Source: RGIG3009 sp045595445 (GTDB taxonomy: Bacteria; Bacillota; Clostridia; Oscillospirales; Acutalibacteraceae). From it: a stretch of 53,103 bases of DNA. Shown piece after piece: positions 23,669 to 32,236 of the stretch. Where the stretch lies: the NCBI GenBank assembly GCA_045595445.1, contig JAZOAK010000052.1, forward strand, positions 1-53,103, written 5' to 3'. Position 1 is the stretch's first letter. Every line of letters starts with the position of its first letter. Below the pieces are notes generated by a model. That model did no database searches. It had not been told where the DNA came from and worked only from the letters and a program-made list of their open reading frames with translations. The position numbers were made by a program, and so were the translations under genes.

Positions 23669-23701
23669 TTTGACTTTATTTGACTTTGACTTTATTTGAC
23701 T
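23669..23701. promoter_or_regulatory. Two tandem CtsR operators
   Basis: Four TTTGACT heptads arranged as TTTGACT-TTA-TTTGACT twice (23669-23685 and 23685-23701, sharing one base). The reverse complement AGTCAAA-TAA-AGTCAAA matches the CtsR box RGTCAAA-NAN-RGTCAAA exactly in both copies. They overlap the -35 of the ctsR promoter. Confidence 0.92.
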
Positions 23702-23714
23702 TTTGCGATAAGAT
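23686..23714 (+). promoter_or_regulatory. ctsR operon promoter under CtsR boxes
   Basis: TTGACT (23686-23691), 17 bp, TAAGAT (23709-23714). The -35 is inside the second CtsR operator, so repressor binding would block RNA polymerase. Confidence 0.7.
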
Positions 23715-23735
23715 AAGCACAAAGGAAGTGAGCCT

Positions 23736-24191
23736 ATGCGTATCAGCGATGCAATAACCGCCTATATTATGAGTGTCATGGAACAGGCGGAGGACGGTGC
23801 GGCGGAGTTACGCCGCAACGAATTGGCAGAACAACTCGGTTGTGTGCCGAGTCAGATCACCTACGTACTCACCTCGCGGTTTACTCCGCAGCAGGGATAC
23901 GTGGTGGAAAGTCGCCGCGGCGGCGGGGGATACATCCGTATTCGTCGGGTGACACCGCAACGCGAAGCAACGCCGCTGATGCATATCGTCAACTCCATCG
24001 GGGAGGAATTGGTTCCCGCGGCGGCGGAGGCGATTTTACAAAGTATGGTGTATCAGGGCTTTTTGAACAAGCAGGTGGCGGGCGTGATGGCGGCGGCGCT
24101 GTCCGACCGCGCGTACCGCGACGTACCGGTTGATCACCGCGACCGTTTGCGGGCGTCGTTGCTCAAACACATGTTAGCCGCATATATCTAA
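23736..24191 (+). CDS. ctsR: Heat-shock repressor CtsR
   Basis: 151 aa. The N-terminal winged HTH has RNELAEQLGCVPSQITYVLTSRF and the glycine-rich wing RRGGGGYIRI that carries the temperature sensor and the arginine marked by McsB; the C-terminal dimerisation helices follow. It represses this operon through the boxes at 23669-23701. SD AAGGAAGTG precedes the ATG. It heads the canonical operon with mcsA, mcsB and clpC. Confidence 0.96.
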   Translation: MRISDAITAYIMSVMEQAEDGAAELRRNELAEQLGCVPSQITYVLTSRFTPQQGYVVESRRGGGGYIRIRRVTPQREATPLMHIVNSIGEELVPAAAEAILQSMVYQGFLNKQVAGVMAAALSDRAYRDVPVDHRDRLRASLLKHMLAAYI

Positions 24192-24203
24192 GGAGGGTAT
24201 CGT

Positions 24204-24704
24204 ATGAATTGTGATCACTGCGGGAAATACCCCGCGACCACCCATATCACCAAAACCGTAAACGGTAAGACCACCCAGTGGAATTTGTGCGCGCACTGCG
24301 CGGCAGAGCAAGGGGTGAATACCGCGTTCGGGAGCCTCGGCTTTGACCTCAACGATTTTTGGGGTTCCTTGTTTTTAGAACCCGCCAAGCGTGCACCGGA
24401 GGATACCGTGCGTTGTGAGGATTGCGGGCACAGTTTCAAAGAGATCGCGGAACTCGGCAGACCGGGTTGCCCGACCTGCTACCGCACGTTTTACGACCGT
24501 CTGTTACCCTCCATCCAACGCATTCACGGCAAAACCCAGCACACGGGCAAAATCGCCGAAAAAGCCGACGAATCGGTTAAGAAGGAACGCGAACTGAAAG
24601 CCTTGCGCGAGCAACTTGCCGCGCATATCGCGAATCAGGAATACGAGCAGTGCGCCGCGCTGCGCGATCGTATCCGCGCATTAGAGGAGGGGGATGCGAA
24701 ATGA
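24204..24704 (+). CDS. mcsA: McsA, zinc-binding activator of McsB
   Basis: 166 aa with two pairs of zinc ribbons (CDHC...CAHC at residues 3-33; CEDC...CPTC around 72-92) and a C-terminal UVR domain (ELKALREQLAAHIANQEYEQ). It activates the arginine kinase McsB and controls CtsR. It follows ctsR by 12 bp and overlaps mcsB by 4 bp (ATGA). Confidence 0.95.
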   Translation: MNCDHCGKYPATTHITKTVNGKTTQWNLCAHCAAEQGVNTAFGSLGFDLNDFWGSLFLEPAKRAPEDTVRCEDCGHSFKEIAELGRPGCPTCYRTFYDRLLPSIQRIHGKTQHTGKIAEKADESVKKERELKALREQLAAHIANQEYEQCAALRDRIRALEEGDAK

Positions 24705-25714
24705 CAGAGAAATGGTATCAGCAAAGCGGCACCGACGGTGACGTGGTTGTCAGCACCCGCGTCCGCTTAGCGCGCAACTTAAATCATATGCCTTTCCCCG
24801 CCGGTATGACCGCCGAACAGCGTGAGGAAGTGATCGGGCGCATTTTTGAAGCCTTTCCGTCCGACGGCAGCGGTGCCTTTCAATGTATCCGCATGACGGA
24901 ACTGTCCGAATGGGACGCGTTGTCCATGGTGGAACGGCACCTCATCAGCCCGCATTTCACCGCTCACCCCGAGGGAGAAGCGCTCTTGTTATCTCCCGAT
25001 GAAAGCGTCAGCGTGATGATCGGCGAGGAAGACCACGTGCGTATTCAAGCGATGCACGCAGGATTTGCGCTGGACGAAGCGTTCACGGCGGCAAACTGCT
25101 GGGACGATTTTTTGGATGCACGCTTGCATTTTGCGTTTGATGATCGTTTGGGGTATCTTACCCAATGTCCCACCAATCTGGGTACGGGTATGCGCGCGTC
25201 GGTAATGTTGCACCTGCCCGCGTTGCAGGAAAAAGGCGTTATTCAGCAACTCGCCAACACCGTTTCCAAGTTGGGGCTCACCATTCGCGGTATGTACGGC
25301 GAGGGAAGTCGGTCGGAGGGCGCGATGTATCAGTTGTCCAATCAAGTCACGCTCGGTATCACCGAACAAGAGGCGATCGAGAACTTAAAGAGCATCGTCG
25401 CACAGATCGTCAAGGAAGAACGCGGCTACCGTGAACAGTTGCGCGAAAGTCCCGCGCTGGAAGACCGTATCTACCGCTCACTCGGTATTTTGCAAAACGC
25501 GCGGTTGTTATCGGGAAAAGAATTTATGTCGCTCATTTCCCACGTGCGCATGGGCGCCGCCATGAACATCTTGACGTCGATCGACTTAAACCGCATCAGC
25601 CATCTGATGATCGAGGCACAACCCGCCGCCCTTATGCAGCAGGCGGGACACGAATTAGATCCCGCCGAGCGCGATACGCGCCGCGCGGCTCTTGTTCGCG
25701 AGAGATTACAATAA
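24701..25714 (+). CDS. mcsB: Protein-arginine kinase McsB
   Basis: 337 aa, phosphagen-kinase fold. Visible blocks: STRVRLARNL for nucleotide binding, the catalytic-Cys region GYLTQCPTNLGTGMRAS, RGMYGEGS, and YQLSNQVTLG. It phosphorylates arginines on CtsR and on damaged proteins, which then enter ClpC-ClpP. The ATG at 24701 has GAGGGGG upstream and lies in the mcsA stop (ATGA). The upstream frame extension is read inside mcsA and is not part of the protein. Confidence 0.95.
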   Translation: MTEKWYQQSGTDGDVVVSTRVRLARNLNHMPFPAGMTAEQREEVIGRIFEAFPSDGSGAFQCIRMTELSEWDALSMVERHLISPHFTAHPEGEALLLSPDESVSVMIGEEDHVRIQAMHAGFALDEAFTAANCWDDFLDARLHFAFDDRLGYLTQCPTNLGTGMRASVMLHLPALQEKGVIQQLANTVSKLGLTIRGMYGEGSRSEGAMYQLSNQVTLGITEQEAIENLKSIVAQIVKEERGYREQLRESPALEDRIYRSLGILQNARLLSGKEFMSLISHVRMGAAMNILTSIDLNRISHLMIEAQPAALMQQAGHELDPAERDTRRAALVRERLQ

Positions 25715-25725
25715 GGAGTGATTGT

Positions 25726-28197
25726 ATGTATCGCTTTAAGGGTTTTACGGAAAAAGCCAATATGGCGCTGAATCTCGCCATCGAGTCGGCGCAGCAGTTA
25801 GGACACACGTATATCGGTACCGAGCATATCGTGCTGGGACTTTTGATGGAGGGAACAGGTGTTGCCGGCACCCTGCTCGGCGCTCACGGCATTACCGCCG
25901 CCGCGTATCGGGAGAAGATCACGGAGAGTGAGAACGGCGGTCAACCGACGCGGTTAAGTCCCAACGATTTCACCCCCCGCACCAAAAAAGCAATGGAACT
26001 GTCGGTAGCGGAAGCCACCTCCGCGGGACACGGGTATGTGGGTACCGAGCACATCTTGCTTGCTGTCTTGCGGGACGAGGGCAGTGTGGCGGTACGTCTG
26101 CTCACCGCCCTCGGTGTGCGGGCAGGGGACTTGACCGACGAGATATTAACACTTTCGGGTGCCGCACCGCAAAGCGCGGGCGCCGCTCCTGCCGGTTCCA
26201 AAGCGGCAGGCGGCAAAAGTAAAACACCGGTGCTTGACCAGTTCGGTCGTGACCTTACCGACATGGCAAGAGCGGGCAAACTTGACCCTGTCATCGGCAG
26301 AGCAGAGGAGATCCAGCGCGTGGTACAGATCCTCTCCCGCCGTACCAAGAATAACCCGTGTCTCATCGGCGAGCCGGGTGTCGGCAAAACCGCCGTGGCG
26401 GAAGGCCTTGCCCAGCGCATCGTCGCAGAAGAAGTCCCCGAAACCCTGCGCGGCAAACGCGTGGTGACGCTGGACTTGACCGGCATGGTCGCGGGCACCA
26501 AATACCGCGGCGATTTTGAGGAACGCATCAAAAACGCGCTGGAAGAAGTCGCCAAAGCCAAAGACGTCGTTTTGTTTATCGACGAGATTCACACCATCAT
26601 CGGTGCGGGTGCCGCCGAGGGCGCGGTGGATGCCGCGAATATCTTAAAACCGTCGCTGGCGCGCGGAGAGATTCAGGTCATCGGTGCGACCACGCTGGAA
26701 GAATACCGCAAATATATCGAAAAGGATGCCGCACTTGAACGGCGGTTCCAACCCATCACGGTGGGTGAGCCGTCGAACGAAGAGACCATCGAGATCTTAA
26801 AAGGCCTGCGCGACAAATACGAAGCGCACCACAAGGTCAAGATCACCGATGCGGCGATCGTCGCGTCGGTACAACTGTCCACGCGGTATATTTCGGATCG
26901 GTATTTACCCGATAAAGCCATTGATCTGATCGACGAGGCGGCATCCCGCGTGCGTTTGCGCGCGTACACCGCCCCCACCGACGTGCGGCAATTAGAGGAA
27001 GAAGTCAAACGCTTGGCGGCAGAGAAAAAACCCGCCGTCAACGAGCAGGATTTCGAGCGCGCCGCACAACTGCGTGACGAAGAAAAGAAAGCCACCGAAC
27101 AGTTAGAAGAACAGCGTGCACAGTGGCAAGAGAAAAACGCGGGCATCACGGGCGAAGTCAGCCCTGAGGACATCGCACAGATCGTGTCCGGCTGGACGGG
27201 TGTGCCGGTATCGCAATTAACCGAAGCCGAGGGACAGCGGTTGCTGCGCTTGGAAGAGGTGTTGCATGAGCGCATCGTCGGTCAGGACGAGGCGGTTACC
27301 GCGGTCGCCAAAGCCATTCGCCGCGGTCGCGTGGGACTCAAAGACCCCCGCCGTCCGATCGGTTCGTTCATCTTCTTAGGCCCCACGGGCGTCGGCAAGA
27401 CCGAACTGTGCAAAACGCTTGCCGAAGCGATGTTCGGTGATGAAAACGCGATGATCCGTTTGGATATGTCGGAATATATGGAAAAACACACCGTCTCGCG
27501 CTTGGTCGGCTCGCCTCCGGGCTACGTCGGGTACGACGAGGGGGGACAACTCACCGAAAAGATCCGCCGCAAGCCGTATTCGGTGGTGCTGTTTGACGAG
27601 ATCGAAAAAGCGCACCCCGACGTGTTCAATATGCTGTTGCAGATCTTGGAGGACGGCATCCTCACCGACTCGCAAGGACGGCGCGTGGATTTCAAAAACA
27701 CCGTCATCATCATGACCTCCAACGTCGGCGCGCGTCTGATCACCGAAAAGCACAGTTTCGGCTTTGGCGGCGGTGACGAGCAAAGCTCCAAAGAGGAAGC
27801 CGATCGCCGCAACCGCGAAAAGGTGATGGGTGAACTCAAAAAGACCTTCCGTCCGGAATTTCTCAACCGCGTGGACGATATTATCGTGTTCCACCAACTG
27901 ACAGAGGAAGATATCCGCCGTATTGCAAAACGGATGCTGTCATCGCTGAATAAGCGCGTGAACGACTTGGAGATCACGCTGACTGTATCGGACGAAGCGA
28001 TCGCCGAGCTTGCCAAGGTCGGCTTTGATCCCGTGTACGGTGCCCGCCCGCTGCGCCGCGCGATCCAGTCGAAGATTGAAGATCCGCTCGCGGAAAAACT
28101 GCTGGAAGGGCAGTTCAAGGCGGGGGACAGCGTCACGGTAACGGCCGAGAACGGCGCGTTTGTTTTTGCCGTTGACAAACCGGAAAAAGTAGACTAA
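25726..28197 (+). CDS. clpC: ATP-dependent unfoldase ClpC
   Basis: 823 aa Hsp100. A double Clp-N domain (residues 1-145), AAA1 with Walker A GEPGVGKTA and Walker B LFIDEIHTI, a UVR/coiled-coil middle domain (about 410-460), AAA2 with GPTGVGKTE and LFDEIEKAHP, and the ClpP-contact tip in the VGFDPVYGARPLRR-bearing C-terminal domain. It works with ClpP (not in this window) to degrade arginine-phosphorylated substrates. Last gene of the CtsR operon; its final codons hold the rnpB promoter. Confidence 0.97.
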   Translation: MYRFKGFTEKANMALNLAIESAQQLGHTYIGTEHIVLGLLMEGTGVAGTLLGAHGITAAAYREKITESENGGQPTRLSPNDFTPRTKKAMELSVAEATSAGHGYVGTEHILLAVLRDEGSVAVRLLTALGVRAGDLTDEILTLSGAAPQSAGAAPAGSKAAGGKSKTPVLDQFGRDLTDMARAGKLDPVIGRAEEIQRVVQILSRRTKNNPCLIGEPGVGKTAVAEGLAQRIVAEEVPETLRGKRVVTLDLTGMVAGTKYRGDFEERIKNALEEVAKAKDVVLFIDEIHTIIGAGAAEGAVDAANILKPSLARGEIQVIGATTLEEYRKYIEKDAALERRFQPITVGEPSNEETIEILKGLRDKYEAHHKVKITDAAIVASVQLSTRYISDRYLPDKAIDLIDEAASRVRLRAYTAPTDVRQLEEEVKRLAAEKKPAVNEQDFERAAQLRDEEKKATEQLEEQRAQWQEKNAGITGEVSPEDIAQIVSGWTGVPVSQLTEAEGQRLLRLEEVLHERIVGQDEAVTAVAKAIRRGRVGLKDPRRPIGSFIFLGPTGVGKTELCKTLAEAMFGDENAMIRLDMSEYMEKHTVSRLVGSPPGYVGYDEGGQLTEKIRRKPYSVVLFDEIEKAHPDVFNMLLQILEDGILTDSQGRRVDFKNTVIIMTSNVGARLITEKHSFGFGGGDEQSSKEEADRRNREKVMGELKKTFRPEFLNRVDDIIVFHQLTEEDIRRIAKRMLSSLNKRVNDLEITLTVSDEAIAELAKVGFDPVYGARPLRRAIQSKIEDPLAEKLLEGQFKAGDSVTVTAENGAFVFAVDKPEKVD

Positions 28198-28200
28198 AAT
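28172..28200 (+). promoter_or_regulatory. rnpB promoter inside the 3' end of clpC
   Basis: TTGACA (28172-28177), 17 bp, TAAAAT (28195-28200). The -10 includes the clpC stop codon TAA. The predicted start, about 28207, coincides with the RNase P RNA 5' stem. Confidence 0.85.
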
Positions 28201-28205
28201 AACGA

Positions 28206-28542
28206 AGTGAGTGAGCCGGGCAGTCGCGCACACGCGTCGCGTGTGTGAGGAAAGTCCGAGCATCACAGGGCAGGATAACGGCTAACGGCCGCCGAGGGTG
28301 ACCTTAGGGAAAGTGCAACAGAGATATACCGCCACGGTTTCGTGGTAAGGGTGGAAAGGCGAGGTAAGAGCTCACCGGCACACAGGAGACTGTGTGGCCC
28401 TGCAAACCCTATCCGATGCAACGCCGACTGAAGCGATACATTGGCCCGATGTGCTTCGACGGGCGGCTGGAGCTGTGTGGCAACACGCAGTCGAGATAGA
28501 TGATTGTCCAAGACAGAACTCGGCTTACAGGCTCACTCATCT
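28206..28542 (+). ncRNA. rnpB: RNase P RNA
   Basis: About 337 nt. The terminal stem GTGAGTGAGCC pairs with GGCTCACTCAT. Conserved elements in order: GAGGAAAGTCCGAGC (CR I), ACAGAGA with CCACCG-type P region, GGTAAGAGCTCACCG, AAACCCTATC-CGATGCA, and the 3' signature ACAGAACTCGGCTTACAGG. It is the catalytic RNA for tRNA 5' maturation. The layout with GGAAAGG and GCAAACCC is an A-type core. Confidence 0.95.
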
Positions 28543-28557
28543 TTTACAAACGAAGCC

Positions 28558-28590
28558 CCCGCTGACCGATCGGCCAGCTCTGCTTTTTTT
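28558..28590 (+). terminator. Probable terminator of rnpB
   Basis: GCTGACCGATCGGCCAGC hairpin (28561-28578) followed by tctgcT7. The T-run overlaps the stop of the convergent DUF4363 gene. Confidence 0.6.
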
Positions 28591-28969
28591 ACAAAATATT
28601 TTGCAACGTCGGGATTTCCAGATCGTGCATTTTTTGCAGTAACAAACGGCAACGGCGCACCTCGGCGACAAAATCTTTGTGTTCGCCGTGTGTGAGGATC
28701 GCGGGCAGACTCACCACGCTTTTTTCCACCTCGGTGAGCATGGTGTGCGGCAAAAACAACGAAAAATACCGCGTTTTATCGCGGTAATCGGCGGTGAATG
28801 TCTCGACAACGGTGAGGGCACCCGCTACGTCGCCCTGCTTGAACAGCGCCTCCATTTGCTCGGTTTTCGTCATGAACTCCTCGATCACCGCGTGCTGCAT
28901 CGTGATGGATACGATACACCCGATACAAATGAACAGCAAGAGTAAAACCGCAAAGATCACGCGTTTCAT
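28589..28969 (-). CDS. DUF4363 family protein
   Basis: 126 aa with one N-terminal hydrophobic helix (VIFAVLLLLFICIGCIVSI) and an extracytoplasmic helical domain (FMTKTEQMEALFKQGDVAGALTVVETFTADY, LFLPHTMLTEVEKSV). It matches DUF4363, a clostridial family found next to DUF421 genes. Its start overlaps the DUF421 stop by 4 bp. Sporulation relation is inferred from the sigma-G-like promoter and the divergent ger operon. Confidence 0.8.
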   Translation of the reverse strand: MKRVIFAVLLLLFICIGCIVSITMQHAVIEEFMTKTEQMEALFKQGDVAGALTVVETFTADYRDKTRYFSLFLPHTMLTEVEKSVVSLPAILTHGEHKDFVAEVRRCRLLLQKMHDLEIPTLQNIL

Positions 28970-29646
28970 GCGCTTTCCTCTCCTTTTTTTATCAGATAGG
29001 TGCGCCGTTTATCGTCGGCGGTGAGCAGCAGCGTGTCCGAGAGCGGGCAGGCATGTTTTTTCAGCACCTCCGTCACCCACTCTTCCGATACGCCGATCAT
29101 TTGCAGTCCCCACTTTACCAATTGTCCGTCGTTCACGATCGGCACCGCCGCACCGCTGTTCGACGGCATTTTCTTTAAGTCGCGCACCGTCGCATTCTGA
29201 CAATCGGCATACTTGAACAAACTGATGCTGCCGTTGGTCTCCGCAATCGCGTAACGGATCTCTTGCAGATCAAACACGTCTTGTTGCCGCAGCGTTTCCA
29301 AGAGATCTTCCACCGTCAGGCGCAACTGCCGCAAGGCTTTTTGTGACAACTTTCCGTCTTTGATGATCACCACGGGATTGCCGCTGATCAGACGAGAAAG
29401 ACCGTTGCTTTTCACCATCAGCGCCGAGAGGATCAGTTCCAGCGCCACCAATACCGCGATGGGGATGAGTCCCGATAACAGCGGGGCACCGCTTTCTTGC
29501 ATTGGTACTGCTGCCAAATCGGAAATGAGCAACGTCACCACCAATTCGATGGGTTGCAGTTCGCCTAATTGTCGTTTTCCCGTCACGCGCAACGCTGCGA
29601 TCAAAAACAGATAGATGATCGCGGTGCGGATCGCCGTGATTGCCAT
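28966..29646 (-). CDS. DUF421 (YetF-like) membrane protein
   Basis: 226 aa: three membrane helices in the first 80 residues (TAIIYLFLIAALRVTGKRQLGEL..., LLISDLAAVPMQ, LIPIAVLVALELILSALMV), then the DUF421 soluble domain (GNPVVIIKDGKLSQKALRQLRLT.DLLETLRQQDVFDLQEIRYAI). The ATG at 29646 has GGGTG upstream. Family members in Bacillus include sporulation-controlled membrane proteins affecting spore germination and cell-envelope state. Operon with DUF4363. Confidence 0.88.
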   Translation of the reverse strand: MAITAIRTAIIYLFLIAALRVTGKRQLGELQPIELVVTLLISDLAAVPMQESGAPLLSGLIPIAVLVALELILSALMVKSNGLSRLISGNPVVIIKDGKLSQKALRQLRLTVEDLLETLRQQDVFDLQEIRYAIAETNGSISLFKYADCQNATVRDLKKMPSNSGAAVPIVNDGQLVKWGLQMIGVSEEWVTEVLKKHACPLSDTLLLTADDKRRTYLIKKGEESA

Positions 29647-29667
29647 CAAATATCACCCTTTCGAGGA

Positions 29668-29717
29668 AAGTATAGACAACTATCGGCGGAATATTCTGCC
29701 ATAACCCGCCCATACTT
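29668..29717. promoter_or_regulatory. Symmetric divergent sigma-G-like promoters
   Basis: The palindrome GAATATTC (29689-29696) supplies a GAATA -35 in each direction. Exactly 17 bp away on each side lies a -10: CATACTT on the plus strand (29711-29717) toward gerA, and TATACTT on the minus strand (29668-29674) toward DUF421. Sigma-G consensus is GHATR-N17/18-CATNHTA. The gerA side leaves a very short leader (start codon at 29733). Confidence 0.55.
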
Positions 29718-29732
29718 TCGTTGGTGATAGAA

Positions 29733-31220
29733 ATGGAACAAACAAGCACACCGCTTTCGGCGGCTTTATCCGAAAACTTGGAAAACCTGCGAACCGCCTT
29801 TGACGTCAGTTCCGATCTGGTGATCCGCGAGATCAGCGTTGCGGGATATTCCGCGGCGGTGATCAGCATCGAGGGAATGATCGACCGTCACATGATGACC
29901 GATGCCGTACTGTTGCCGCTGTCGCGTATGCCGCATACGTACAAGACCGCCACCGACGCAATGCGCGATATTGAAAAAACGGTACTGGGCTTTGTGGATC
30001 TGCTCAAAGCGGATACCGTCGAACAGTTGTCGGAACTTATCGTTTCCGGCTTTGCGGCGGTATTGCTCGATGGGGTAGATCTTGCGGTGCTCGGCGGTCT
30101 GCAAGCGTTTATGATCCGGGGTGTTTCCGAACCGTCAACCGAGGTAGGGGTGCGCGGTTCAAGGGAAGGGTTTACTGAGGCGATCCGTATCAATATTTCC
30201 ATGATTCGCCGTCGCTTAAAAACCCCCGCTCTCACCTTTGAGATGCTCACCGTCGGCGCCGAGAGCAAAACGGCGGTGTGCCTGTGCTATATGCGCGGGC
30301 GCGTATCCGAGCGCCTTTTGTCCGACGTGCGAAAACGGATACAACGCTGCCCCTTGGACATCGTTTTGGAATCGGGTTACTTGCAACCGTTTTTGGAGGG
30401 GGAGCGGCGCTCACTGTTTACGGGCGTGGACGTGACCGAACGTCCCGACACCTTATGCGGTAAGGTCGCGGAAGGGCGCATCGGCGTCTTGGTGGACGGC
30501 ACACCGTTTACGTTAGTGGTGCCGTATCTGTTCACCGAGCATTTTCAGTCCATGGACGACTACACGCAGCACCCTGTGTACGCGAGTTTTATCCGCCTCA
30601 TCAAATACGTATCGTTTCTCATCAGCCTTTTGTTACCGGGGCTCTACGTGGCGATCGGCACGCACCACGCGGATATGCTGCCGAGCGAACTGCTGTTGAC
30701 CTTTATCAATTCCGCACGATCCACGCCGTTCCCGCTGGTGGCGGAAGCTCTCCTCATCCATTTTCTGTTTGAGATCATGCGCGAAGCGGGACTGCGTTTC
30801 CCCAAATCCGTCGGTCACGCGGTCAGTATCGTCGGCGCCTTGGTGATCGGCGAATCGGTGGTACGCGCGGGACTGGTCGGCGCCCCGATGGTGATCGTGG
30901 TCGCGCTGACCTCCATCAGCGCGTTCGTTATCCCAAGCTTGTACGGCAGTATCGCCGTACTGCGCTTTGCGTTTATTATTCTCGGCGGCACGTTCGGCTT
31001 GTACGGTGTCATGTTGGGCGCTTTGTTGCTTTTATGCAGTTTGGCAAGCGTGGACGTGGATACCATTCCCATCACTGCCCCCATCACGCCGTTCAGCCTG
31101 AAAGCCATGCGGGACGTGTTTGTTCGCTCGGATTGGCGGCGCTTATCCCAAAACAGTTTTCGCGTGCAAAACGTCGTCGGCTCACGGATCAAAGACGGAG
31201 AGGAGGAACTCCCAAGGTGA
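29733..31220 (+). CDS. gerA: Spore germination receptor subunit A
   Basis: 495 aa GerA-family protein. A large N-terminal soluble region, the membrane segments LIKYVSFLISLLLPGLYVAIGTHH, PLVAEALLIHFLFEIMREAG, GHAVSIVGALVIGE and SIAVLRFAFIILGGTFG, and the typical block SELLLTFINSARSTPFP. It senses germinants with GerB and GerC in the inner spore membrane. ATG 29733 has GGTGAT upstream, and GTGA overlap with gerB follows. Germinant specificity cannot be read. Confidence 0.93.
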   Translation: MEQTSTPLSAALSENLENLRTAFDVSSDLVIREISVAGYSAAVISIEGMIDRHMMTDAVLLPLSRMPHTYKTATDAMRDIEKTVLGFVDLLKADTVEQLSELIVSGFAAVLLDGVDLAVLGGLQAFMIRGVSEPSTEVGVRGSREGFTEAIRINISMIRRRLKTPALTFEMLTVGAESKTAVCLCYMRGRVSERLLSDVRKRIQRCPLDIVLESGYLQPFLEGERRSLFTGVDVTERPDTLCGKVAEGRIGVLVDGTPFTLVVPYLFTEHFQSMDDYTQHPVYASFIRLIKYVSFLISLLLPGLYVAIGTHHADMLPSELLLTFINSARSTPFPLVAEALLIHFLFEIMREAGLRFPKSVGHAVSIVGALVIGESVVRAGLVGAPMVIVVALTSISAFVIPSLYGSIAVLRFAFIILGGTFGLYGVMLGALLLLCSLASVDVDTIPITAPITPFSLKAMRDVFVRSDWRRLSQNSFRVQNVVGSRIKDGEEELPR

Positions 31221-32236
31221 CAACACACGGTCGCATCAGCCCTACTCAGTTTTTGTGGTTGCTCTTGGCGGGACGACTCTCCAACTGCCTGCTCTTACCG
31301 TCTGACAGCTTGCACGCCCTGACCGTCCCCGACCTCGTGGCGGTGACAGCACTCAACGCGCTGTTTTTGTTATTACTCGCTTTGCCCACCGTCTTTTTAT
31401 GGCGTCGCGGTATACTGACAAGCCGTATTGTCAGCAGCGGGTATTTACTCGTCAGTCTGTTCGTTTTGTATCTCGATATGTTGCAATTCCGCGATTTTGC
31501 GGAAGAAACGGTCAAAGCGGACTTTTCCGTGACGTTGCTCACCGCGGCACTCATTGTCGTCGGGTTTGCGGCGGCGCTGTACGGTGTGCAGGCACTCGGT
31601 CGCACCGCTGCGGTAGTGGCGGTGACGGGGATCGCGTTACTTCTGTTATTCGGCGCTCTGCTGATGCCGCGCATGAAAGCCGTCAATTTCCCACCCGCGG
31701 TATTCGGCGGGTGGCGGGCGGTGTTCGCGCAAACCGTCAAGGAACTGCCGCGTACGGCGGAGATCGTGGCGGTGGGGGCGTTGTACCCGAGCGTGCGGGG
31801 TCGGGTCGGCAAACCTTTTGTCGTGTTCGTGGGACTCAATGCGTTGCTTACCTTGTTCGTGTGTATTGTCACCACCGGTGTACTCGGCGATTTTGCGGGA
31901 CTTACCGCCTATCCGTTTTATACCGCGGTCACCGCGGCACGAGCGGGTGTTCTCGAACGACTTGATCTGTTTGTGGTGGCGCTGTGGCTCGGCACGTTTT
32001 TCGTGCGGGTATCGCTGTTCGGCAGTATCTATCTTGACCACGCGCGCCGCCTGTTCGGCGACAAAGGCCGTTTTCTCTCCGCCGCCGTCGGGGCGCTCGT
32101 TCTCATCGTGCTGACGGTGCTTACCCGCGCCATCGGTTTGGGTGGACAATGGCAACTGATAACCTATGTATATGGGGGCATACTACTTCTGTTTTGCGTC
32201 GGATTACCAATACTGTATCGGAGGAAACGCGTATGA
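31217..32236 (+). CDS. gerB: Spore germination receptor subunit B (APC-like permease)
   Basis: 339 aa with about 10 hydrophobic segments; GerAB/endospore-germination permease pattern (ISPTQFLWLLLAGRLSN at the N terminus). The GTG at 31217 overlaps the gerA stop (GTGA) with AGGAGG upstream. It probably forms the ligand-binding channel of the receptor. The frame extends upstream in another reading phase of gerA and should not be included. Confidence 0.9.
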   Translation: MTTHGRISPTQFLWLLLAGRLSNCLLLPSDSLHALTVPDLVAVTALNALFLLLLALPTVFLWRRGILTSRIVSSGYLLVSLFVLYLDMLQFRDFAEETVKADFSVTLLTAALIVVGFAAALYGVQALGRTAAVVAVTGIALLLLFGALLMPRMKAVNFPPAVFGGWRAVFAQTVKELPRTAEIVAVGALYPSVRGRVGKPFVVFVGLNALLTLFVCIVTTGVLGDFAGLTAYPFYTAVTAARAGVLERLDLFVVALWLGTFFVRVSLFGSIYLDHARRLFGDKGRFLSAAVGALVLIVLTVLTRAIGLGGQWQLITYVYGGILLLFCVGLPILYRRKRV

